In this document: piece by piece, positions 57,872 to 64,000 of the stretch
Numbering within the stretch: the stretch's first letter is position 1
Layout: each line of letters opens with the position of its first letter
Assembly (NCBI RefSeq): GCF_030164465.1
Contig: NZ_JASNJE010000021.1
Coordinates: 1 to 64,000 of the forward strand
Direction of reading: 5' to 3'
DNA: 64,000 bases
Source of the DNA: Sedimentitalea xiamensis
Lineage (GTDB): Bacteria; Pseudomonadota; Alphaproteobacteria; Rhodobacterales; Rhodobacteraceae
Notes under the pieces: model-generated
Seen by the model: only the letters and a program-made list of their open reading frames with translations
Told to the model about the DNA's origin: nothing
The model's database searches: none
Program-made: the position numbers and the translations under genes

Positions 57872-58780
57872 ATGGACCTTTCGATCCTCATCATCAGCTG
57901 GAACACGCTGGACATGACACGGGCCTGCCTGGCTTCGGTTTTCGAGGGATTGGGGGGGCTGTCGGCCGAGGTGATCGTTGTCGACAACGCTTCCGATGAT
58001 GGCACCGTGGTGATGATCGAGGCCGAATTTCCGCAGGTCCGCCTGATCCGCAACGACCGCAATCGCGGCTTTGCGGCGGCCAACAACCAGGCTATCGCGG
58101 AAGCCTCCGGGCGGCATGTGCTGCTGCTCAATTCCGACACGCTGGTGCGGGGCGACGTGCTGCCTGCCTCGGTGGCCTTCCTGGATGCGCATCCCGATGT
58201 GGGCGCGATGGGCTGCAAGGTGCTCAACATCGACGGATCGGTGCAGGAGAACAACTTCGATTTTCCGACCCTGTCGCGCATGGTCGCGGGGATTGTCGGG
58301 CTGCGCAAGCTGGGGCTGCACCGGCCCGACCCGGAGCGCGAGACCGATGTCGACGTGGTGGCGGGGTGCTACATGCTGGTGCGCAGCGCGGTGATCGACC
58401 GGATCGGCGGTCTGGACGAGGCGTTTTTCTTTTTCGGGGAGGAGACGGACTGGTGCCGCCGGATGCGCGATGCACGCTGGCGCGTGGTCTATGCGCCGGT
58501 GGGCGAGATCACCCATCACGGCGGCGGGTCGGTAAAGCGGTTGAACCACCGCCGCGACGTGATGCTGTCGGAGGCGACGATCCGGCTGCAACGCAAGTAT
58601 AATGGCTGGGCGGGCGGGGCCGTCGCCTTTGTCCTGATCTTTGCCTTCAATGCCAGCCGGGCTCTGTTCTGGTCCCTGCTGACGCCGGTCCTGCGCAGCG
58701 ACCGGGCACGCGGGCGGGCGGCGCATTTCCGCAGCGTGGTGGCAATGACACCGGCCACCTGGCCGGGACCGGCGCAATGA
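57872..58780 (+). CDS. GT2 glycosyltransferase (rhamnosyltransferase-like)
   Basis: The 302-residue protein opens LSILIISWNTLDMTRACL, followed by VIVVDNASDDGT near 33, NRGFAAANNQAI near 66, LLLNSDT near 88 and GGLDEAFFFFGEETDWCRR near 183. This pattern is shared by GT2 enzymes annotated as rhamnosyltransferases, fitting the rfb genes. A C-terminal hydrophobic segment may attach it to the membrane. The start was placed at MDLS because the Rossmann-like strand begins there. It overlaps the next gene by four bases. Confidence 0.87.
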   Translation: MDLSILIISWNTLDMTRACLASVFEGLGGLSAEVIVVDNASDDGTVVMIEAEFPQVRLIRNDRNRGFAAANNQAIAEASGRHVLLLNSDTLVRGDVLPASVAFLDAHPDVGAMGCKVLNIDGSVQENNFDFPTLSRMVAGIVGLRKLGLHRPDPERETDVDVVAGCYMLVRSAVIDRIGGLDEAFFFFGEETDWCRRMRDARWRVVYAPVGEITHHGGGSVKRLNHRRDVMLSEATIRLQRKYNGWAGGAVAFVLIFAFNASRALFWSLLTPVLRSDRARGRAAHFRSVVAMTPATWPGPAQ

Positions 58781-60048
58781 CGGATCCGGAAGCGCGTCTG
58801 AAGGTGGCGCTGCTGTCGCCCGGGTTCGACGGCACCGATGTCGGCGAGGCCTTCGTTGCCTTCAAATGGGCCGAGGCATTGGCGCGCGAGGTCGATCTGA
58901 CGGTATTGGCCTTGCAACGCGAAGGCCGCCCGCCTCTGGCCGAGCAGTTGCCGGCTGCGCGGGTGGTAACCTGGCGCGAGCCTTCCGTATTGCTGCGCGC
59001 CGAGCGGCTGAACGCGATGCTGAAACCGGCATGGCCGCTGCTGTTCTCAAAGGTGCGGCGCTGGATGCGGGCGGCGGCGGCCAGGGGCGAGACCTTCGAC
59101 ATCGCCCACCAGATCATGCCCCTGCCACCGCGTTATCCCAGTCCCTTTCGGGAATTGGGGCTGCCGTATGTCCTGGGGCCGGTGGGCGGGGCGCTGCCGA
59201 CACCCGCAGGGTTCCGGGACGAGATCGGGGCAGGGGCCTGGTATACCCGGCTGCGCCGTCTGGATGCCGCCCGGCTGGCGCGCGATCCGTGGCTGCGCGC
59301 CAGTTTCTCCCAGGCTGATCTGGTGCTGGGCGTGGCGCCTTATGTGGCCGATATTCTCGCCCCGGTGCCGTTGAAACGGTTCGAGGTGGAACTGGAGCTT
59401 GGCATCGATCCGGTCGCGGCAACTGATCTGCCCCCCCGCGCGGCCGACCCTCGCCCCCTGCGGCTCTTGCATGTGGGGCGCGGCGTGCGCAGCAAGGGTC
59501 TGCGCGATGTGGTGCGGGCTCTGGCGCAGTTGCGTGATCTCGATCTGCACCTGACATCGGCCGGTGGCGGCCCCGAGATCGAAGCCGCCCGCGCGGAGGC
59601 GCTCAGCCTGGGCGTCGCGGAACGCATCACCTTCGAAGGGCAGGTTCCGCGGGCGCGCGTCGATGCGCTCTATGCCCAGGCAGACATCTTCGTTTTCCCT
59701 TCCTTCCGGGAGCCGACAGGCGGAGTGTTCTACGAGGCGATGCTGGCCGGTCTGCCGATCGTCACTGCCGCCTATGGCGGTCCCGATTTCATCGTGACCG
59801 ATGCCTGCGGGCTGCGCCTGCCGGTGACCACGCCTGACGCATTGGCAAGCAGCGTGGCCGGCGCCATCCGCACACTGCATGACGATCCGGCCCGGCGTCT
59901 GGCCATGGGCCGGGCAGCCCGAAAAGAGGTTCTGGAGAAAGGCCCCTGGCCACGCAAGGCCGCGCGCCTGGTCTCGCTCTACCGTGACGTCCTCGGGCGG
60001 GAAGGTCCAGCGCAGGGGCAGGGCCGGATCACAAGGGGTCCGACGTAA
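58777..60048 (+). CDS. GT4 glycosyltransferase
   Basis: At 423 residues it has the GT-B plan: VALLSPGFDGTDVGEAF near the N-terminus, LGPVGGALPTPAGF near 130, LHVGRGVRSKGLRDVVRA near 230 and the EX7E motif REPTGGVFYE near 310. The GPVGG motif occurs in several exopolysaccharide GT4 enzymes. It is translated with the preceding GT2 (ATGA overlap), so both probably add consecutive sugars. IS debris begins about 120 bases after its stop. Confidence 0.87.
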   Translation: MTDPEARLKVALLSPGFDGTDVGEAFVAFKWAEALAREVDLTVLALQREGRPPLAEQLPAARVVTWREPSVLLRAERLNAMLKPAWPLLFSKVRRWMRAAAARGETFDIAHQIMPLPPRYPSPFRELGLPYVLGPVGGALPTPAGFRDEIGAGAWYTRLRRLDAARLARDPWLRASFSQADLVLGVAPYVADILAPVPLKRFEVELELGIDPVAATDLPPRAADPRPLRLLHVGRGVRSKGLRDVVRALAQLRDLDLHLTSAGGGPEIEAARAEALSLGVAERITFEGQVPRARVDALYAQADIFVFPSFREPTGGVFYEAMLAGLPIVTAAYGGPDFIVTDACGLRLPVTTPDALASSVAGAIRTLHDDPARRLAMGRAARKEVLEKGPWPRKAARLVSLYRDVLGREGPAQGQGRITRGPT

Positions 60049-60168
60049 GGCCGCGTGCTGCTTGCTGCCATCTCCCGCTGAGCAAAGTCTCTGGCGCAGC
60101 CGTCGTCACACGCGATGCTGTCCGAAGATCCGCGTCATCGCAAACACGACTGTGTTCACTGGCATCTA

Positions 60169-60530
60169 GGGTTCGCACTCAATTAGAGGATTTCCATTGG
60201 GGTCTTGATCTGATTCACTTCTGCCAGAAGCAGGCAGGAGATTTTCATGGCAAGGAACCTCTATTGGCTCAGCGACGAAGAATGGGCGTCGATCCAGCCG
60301 CATTTGCCGACAGGTCGTCGCGGGGCGCGGCGGATGGACGACCAAGGTTCATGCTCTGACCGACGAGGCGGGGAGGCCCATTGCGCTTTGCCTGACGCCG
60401 GGCCAGGCACATGACTTGACCGGCATTGCCGAGCTTTTGACGCGCATCCCGACCCCGCGCCGCCCGCTCGCGGACCGCGCCTATGACGCGCGGCGCCTGG
60501 CCATCCCATGCTCTACAGCGAGATCGATCA
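60169..60530 (+). pseudogene. IS5-family transposase remnant with internal deletion
   Basis: The ATG at 60247 opens NLYWLSDEEWASIQPHLPTG, an IS5-type N-terminus, but after RRGARR the frame jumps to GGWTTKVHALTDEAGRPIAL and later PLADRAYDARRL, which belong much further along. The region in between, including the first catalytic aspartate, is deleted. The left end near 60169 (TAGGGTTCGCACTCAATTAG) looks like a terminal repeat. No right end is seen, so it is a dead fragment. Confidence 0.75.
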
Positions 60531-60581
60531 ACCCCCGTCCCGTCGGGACTGCATTCCCCGCTTCAGGCGCGGGAACTCAGA

Positions 60582-60720
60582 TCAGGCAGTGGCCTCCTCT
60601 GTCCATTGATAGTCGGTTCCATTTTTCCAGAGCGTCAGCATAAGCACGGCGATCTTTCGGGCAGTCGCGACTGCCGCTTTGCGGAACCCGCGCCGCCATG
60701 CTCTCGAAATCACAGTATGC
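60582..60720 (-). pseudogene. IS110-family transposase C-terminal remnant
   Basis: On the minus strand the frame reads AWRRGFRKAAVATARKIAVL, then MLTLWKNGTDYQW and stops at 60582. This is the conserved end of IS110-type transposases (KRRG...KAxVAxARKLAVxLhxxWxdGTxF). Only about 40 codons remain. It abuts the IS5 remnant. Confidence 0.7.
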
Positions 60721-60874
60721 CAAGGATCGGCTACGCGGTGCGCGCACCGCCTTGGACCATGTCGCCCCTCTTATGGACAGCCCGGTTGGGGAGGCCTCGG
60801 CGCGTTATCTTGAGGCCCGCGTGAAGCTTGGGCTCGAGACCTGAGGTCTCTATGTCCTGTTCGGAAACCCAGGC

Positions 60875-62365
60875 TCAGGCTCGACGCAAAGCTGGCATGA
60901 GCCGCGCCAGAAGGAAATGCTCGAACCCTCTGGGGCGCCCGGACAGAATCCAGAGTCCCAGGTGGCACAGAACATAAATCACAACGCCTGTCGCAATCTT
61001 GGCGCCGAGGCCGATCAAGAGAGGCGCGGCGGCAGGGATCAGCACTACCTGATCCAGCCAGATCACACCACAGGCCATCAGTACGCAGGCCACGATACTT
61101 CGATAGGGCGTCAACAGCAGGCGGGCACTTGTAACACCGGCAAGCGGCGCTGCGATCACCAGTGACAGCATGCCTTGCATCAACATGCCAGCCGCTCTGC
61201 CGCAGGCGGCGCCGGGCAGTCCCGCCCAAATGATGCCTGCAAGGATCAGGGGCAACTGAATAACGGCCACCGTGACGTTGCGGGCGAACATGGCCCGGGT
61301 CCGACCATCAGCCATCACGATCGATTGCGCGGCATGGCTGACGCAGGCAAAGCCAGCTGCCGGTGCGAGGATCTGGATCACTGGAACCGCCCCCATCCAG
61401 TTCGCGCCCAAAACCAGCCGGACCACTTCGGGGGCCGCCAGGCCGAGGCCTACGCCGATCGGCAGCATCAGGCCCAGTGAAACCTCTATGGCATCGAGAA
61501 AAGCCAGCCGCATTCGGGTTCGGTCGTGGGCGACGGCCGAGAGGCCGGGATAGATCGCCCGGCTCAGTGGCATGGCGAGATAATCCGAGGCCATACGAAC
61601 CATTTCGGCGGCCAGATTGTAGATCCCGACCGAGGCGGAACCAAGCCGCATCGCGATCAGCGTTACATCCGAAAAGTTGATGGCATATCCCGCGAGCCCG
61701 GTGCCGCTGAGCCAGCCGCCGAAGGCCAGGAATGCGCGTGCGTGGGCAAAGCTGAGACGGGGGTGATAGGGAGCAAAGACATAGCTGAGCGTAATATGCG
61801 CCAGTGTGAAAGCCAGAAAACCCAGAACCAACGCCCAGTAGCTGTGCCACAATAGCGCCAGGCCGATCGAAACCACGTATTGTGCCAGCTTTGCGGTCCA
61901 GTCCAAAATCACGGCGGGGCGCATGTCGATATTTCGCTCAAACCGGGCGAAAACCGGGCTTTGCAGCCCCTCCAGCAAAAGCGCGAGTGCCATGACGCGC
62001 AGCACCGGTTCAATTTCGGGCGTTGCCATGACCTGTGCGAGCAGACCGGCTCCGAGAAACAGCCCGCAGGCGGTCACAAGGCCCCAGATCAGGGTCAGGG
62101 TAAAGGCGGTATCGTAATGGCTACGGTCAACCTCGGGCAGGCGGATCAGCGCAAGGTGAAACTGCCGGCTCATCAGCGTACGGCAGAGGCCGATGAAGAT
62201 CATCGCAGTGGCCACAATCCCGAAATCATGGGGCAGAAGCAGCCGGGCCAGTATGGCAATCGCCAGAAAGCCCAGCAAGCGGGAGCCTAGCGAGCCGCCC
62301 AGGGAGACCAGTGCCCCGCGTACCACATGGCCTGCGGAGAGATCCGCGCGGCGGGTTTCGATCAT
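60875..62365 (-). CDS. Wzx-type polysaccharide flippase (MOP superfamily)
   Basis: The 496-residue protein has about twelve to fourteen hydrophobic helices and starts HVVRGALVSLGGSLGSRLLG, the usual first helix of RfbX/Wzx and LPS-biosynthesis flippases. FARFERNIDMRPAVILDW near 145 is typical of the WzxC-like group that moves lipid-linked repeat units. The start at 62365 (GGAAGGGCG upstream) was preferred to one ten codons earlier. No wzy polymerase is recognised nearby. With the initiating transferase at 11 kb it suggests a Wzx route in addition to the ABC exporter. Confidence 0.87.
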   Translation of the reverse strand: MIETRRADLSAGHVVRGALVSLGGSLGSRLLGFLAIAILARLLLPHDFGIVATAMIFIGLCRTLMSRQFHLALIRLPEVDRSHYDTAFTLTLIWGLVTACGLFLGAGLLAQVMATPEIEPVLRVMALALLLEGLQSPVFARFERNIDMRPAVILDWTAKLAQYVVSIGLALLWHSYWALVLGFLAFTLAHITLSYVFAPYHPRLSFAHARAFLAFGGWLSGTGLAGYAINFSDVTLIAMRLGSASVGIYNLAAEMVRMASDYLAMPLSRAIYPGLSAVAHDRTRMRLAFLDAIEVSLGLMLPIGVGLGLAAPEVVRLVLGANWMGAVPVIQILAPAAGFACVSHAAQSIVMADGRTRAMFARNVTVAVIQLPLILAGIIWAGLPGAACGRAAGMLMQGMLSLVIAAPLAGVTSARLLLTPYRSIVACVLMACGVIWLDQVVLIPAAAPLLIGLGAKIATGVVIYVLCHLGLWILSGRPRGFEHFLLARLMPALRRA

Positions 62366-62574
62366 CTTGTCACGCCCTTCCTGCTGAGCGGGCACCCAGT
62401 TGACGCCGAGAGACCCTTCCCGGCTGAGGTTTCATACCCTGTCATCAATCGCCGTACCAGCCGTCGCGCTTCCAGAAGGTTGACGAGCGGTTACAGCCTC
62501 GAACGGCCTGATTCCGATATCGTAAACCCCTAGCCTCAGTATCTCTCGGGCAATTGCTGAAAATGGAGGCCGCA

Positions 62575-62625
62575 ATGAAATTCAGAGACTATCCGGAGCA
62601 CGAGACGAGCAATCCCCATGTCTGA
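62575..62625 (+). CDS. Short leader-like ORF
   Basis: A 16-codon frame (MKFRDYPEHETSNPHV) follows a good ATGGAGG ribosome site and overlaps the start of the next gene by eight bases. It may be a translated leader coupling into the tail-like operon. Its small size makes this tentative. Confidence 0.35.
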   Translation: MKFRDYPEHETSNPHV

Positions 62626-62836
62626 GACGACAATTGGCGGGGTTTTCGATGCCGTGGCGCTGGCCGGTGTTACAGGCCTTGAATGGATTTTGCGAACAGG
62701 AAACTGGAATGATGGCGGTATCTGGGACGATACCGCCACTTGGACAGACAAGACTGCACCTTGGATCATGCTAGGCGGCCTCTGGAATGACGCTGGATCT
62801 TGGGACGATACGAGCAACTGGAAGGATGCGGCATGA
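62618..62836 (+). CDS. Small Trp/Asp-repeat protein in tail-like operon
   Basis: No family is recognised in this 72-residue protein. It has a short hydrophobic start and then internally similar blocks NWNDGGIWDDTATW and LWNDAGSWDDTSNW, rich in tryptophan, asparagine and aspartate. The stop overlaps the next start (ATGA), and the unit continues with phage-tail-like genes, so a structural or adhesive part is plausible. Confidence 0.65.
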   Translation: MSETTIGGVFDAVALAGVTGLEWILRTGNWNDGGIWDDTATWTDKTAPWIMLGGLWNDAGSWDDTSNWKDAA

Positions 62837-63057
62837 CGATTTTTTCTGATGCGGAAAGCGGCGCGAGTGTCCGCGAGAAGATCAACGCGGCCATTACGGT
62901 GGTGGATAGTCTCGGATCCGGTGACAACTTGCTGATGACGGCGGCCGAAAAGTCAAAACTGGCAGCGACGTCACCATTCGTGATTGTAACGCAAGCGGAA
63001 TATGACGCGCTGACACCTGATACAGATACGGTTTATCTGATCACGGATGCGGGCTGA
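62833..63057 (+). CDS. Small phage tail-fibre-like protein
   Basis: The 74-residue product contains GDNLLMTAAEKSKLAAT and ends VTQAEYDALTPDTDTVYLIT, a phrase very common in phage tail-fibre and head-fibre proteins (EYDAL.PD..T.Y.I). The ATG overlaps the previous stop and its own stop overlaps the next ATG, giving a tightly coupled three-gene unit. Confidence 0.75.
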   Translation: MTIFSDAESGASVREKINAAITVVDSLGSGDNLLMTAAEKSKLAATSPFVIVTQAEYDALTPDTDTVYLITDAG

Positions 63058-64000
63058 TGGTCGTGTTTCTTAGCTCCACAGAGATCAATCGGGTTTATGT
63101 CGGATCGACCGAGGTCAAGAAAGCGTTTCTTGGCGCGACGCCTGTTTTCGACAAGACTGTTGTTCTCCCATCGGTTCCTTTGAACACAGCCTCCCCCAGC
63201 ATTTCCGGAAGCACGGCCATTCCCGCCACGCTCTCAGTGGAAACAGGGACATGGACCGGTTATCCGACCCCGATTTATACCTATCAATGGCAGCGGAACG
63301 GTACGACTATTTCCGGTGCAACGGCTGCCACCTATGACACCGTGGCGGATGACGATGGCGCAAAGATTACCTGCATTGTGACCGCGACGAACAGCGAAGG
63401 CAGTGTGACGGCGGACTCAAACGCGCTGACCGTCAGCATTGCGCCCGCGACGAGCGGTTTGACCTGGCCCGCCACCGTTCTGACTGCACATGTGGGTTGG
63501 GATGCGGCCATATCCGCCGTCGAATGGCGCGATGATAGTGGCCAGGGGAACCATATGGCCCTGGTGGGGGCTCCCGTCGTGGTTCAGGATGGGGCGGCGC
63601 GCGCCGTTCGCTTCGATGGGTCTTCGCAATATGGCGCATTTGCGGCGAACGCGTACCAAAAGACGGATGGCAGGTTCAATCCGGTCAATATCGCGGTTAC
63701 GGCCAAATTTCCGCGTAGTCGGCGCAATAAGGCGCTGATCGGTGATGCCGGGACCAACGGGCATATCATTATTTCCGACAGTAACAGCACTGCGGCGGTT
63801 GTGAACAATGTTGACAGCGTTGGCAGCATCAGCATCGGCGACCCGACCGAAGCCAATGGTCTGTCCGGCGCGACGGCCATCGTGGATGGTGTGGATGACA
63901 GTATAACGATCTCTGCCTTGCAGACCCCTGATCGCTATCAGACGATCATCATCCGTCAGGCTGTTCTGGGTCCCAAATGGACAATCCCACATCTTTTCGA
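63057..64000 (+). CDS. Large Ig-like surface/tail protein, 3' truncated by window end
   Basis: The frame opens MVVFLSSTEINRVYVGSTEV, typical of phage-tail-associated proteins that begin with a short VYVGSTEVKKAFLG motif. It continues with a bacterial Ig-like domain (YTYQWQRNGTTISGATAATY near 85), then a segment like a concanavalin/LamG fold (VRFDGSSQYGAF near 188). It stays open for over 310 codons to the window edge. It starts within the previous stop (TGATG). Function as tail fibre or surface adhesin is inferred. Confidence 0.75.
   Translation, partial: MVVFLSSTEINRVYVGSTEVKKAFLGATPVFDKTVVLPSVPLNTASPSISGSTAIPATLSVETGTWTGYPTPIYTYQWQRNGTTISGATAATYDTVADDDGAKITCIVTATNSEGSVTADSNALTVSIAPATSGLTWPATVLTAHVGWDAAISAVEWRDDSGQGNHMALVGAPVVVQDGAARAVRFDGSSQYGAFAANAYQKTDGRFNPVNIAVTAKFPRSRRNKALIGDAGTNGHIIISDSNSTAAVVNNVDSVGSISIGDPTEANGLSGATAIVDGVDDSITISALQTPDRYQTIIIRQAVLGPKWTIPHLF

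Noticed and set aside
60698-60844. 48-codon plus-strand frame starting MLSKSQYAKDRL
   Set aside because: It starts inside an IS110 remnant, has no ribosome site or known family, and is too short to support.

Overview
The window is GC-rich alphaproteobacterial DNA that reads as a large part of a low-copy plasmid of the roseobacter group (Rhodobacteraceae). The main grounds are a RepA-type (RPA family) replication initiator divergent from parA-parB, iterons and parS-like palindromes at 35.2-39.1 kb, a YjbE/F/H exopolysaccharide set, and dispersed GC-rich intergenic repeats of a kind common in Rhodobacteraceae. RepA-I 'biofilm plasmids' carrying an rfbABCD rhamnose operon are known from roseobacters, and this window has both hallmarks. 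That assignment is an inference from gene content.

Layout. 0-1 kb: the edge of a probable insertion sequence and an FkbM methyltransferase. 1.4-8.9 kb: nucleotide-sugar genes (GDP-L-fucose synthase, mannose-1-P guanylyltransferase, dTDP-rhamnose rfbC-B-D-A with an inserted O-acyltransferase). 8.9-17.3 kb: a Wza-like export lipoprotein, a reductase / initiating sugar transferase / 4,6-dehydratase trio that could make and load UDP-QuiNAc, and a YjbH-YjbF-YjbE-like set. 17.5-26.4 kb: seven mutually divergent sulfotransferase-like genes interleaved with glycosyltransferases. 26.4-33.7 kb: an unknown protein, an 835-aa two-headed glycosyltransferase, a second glycosyltransferase and a large RTX-repeat protein. 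33.9-39.3 kb: a DUF2793 protein and the replication/partition module. 39.3-45.3 kb: a galactofuranosyltransferase-like GT2, the capsule ABC exporter kpsM/kpsE/kpsT and UDP-galactopyranose mutase. 45.2-49.5 kb: a tentative acyltransferase, an AMP-dependent ligase and GDP-mannose 4,6-dehydratase. 49.8-51.4 kb: an IS5-family element broken by a small palindromic insertion, and an IS256 tail. 51.4-57.3 kb: pyruvyl transferase, FrhB-like protein and a beta-helix/LamG/RTX protein. 57.5-62.4 kb: two glycosyltransferases, IS remnants and a Wzx-type flippase. 62.6-64 kb: a phage-tail-like operon running off the end.

Together these genes would supply GDP-Man, GDP-Fuc, dTDP-Rha, UDP-Galf and possibly UDP-QuiNAc. 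They would polymerise a heteropolysaccharide, decorate it with sulfate, acyl, pyruvyl and possibly methyl groups, export it by an ABC and/or Wzx route, and add secreted repeat-rich matrix proteins. No Wzy-type polymerase, PAPS-synthesis gene or KpsC/KpsS pair is visible, so those functions would have to lie elsewhere.

The strongest non-genic signals are: a perfect 17-bp hairpin swallowing the kpsT start codon; two 20-bp parS-like palindromes inside inverted repeats that bracket the capsule-export block; a roughly 41-bp palindromic element present both upstream of kpsT and inside a transposase; and a 24-bp perfect inverted repeat enclosing a terminator between manC and rfbC.
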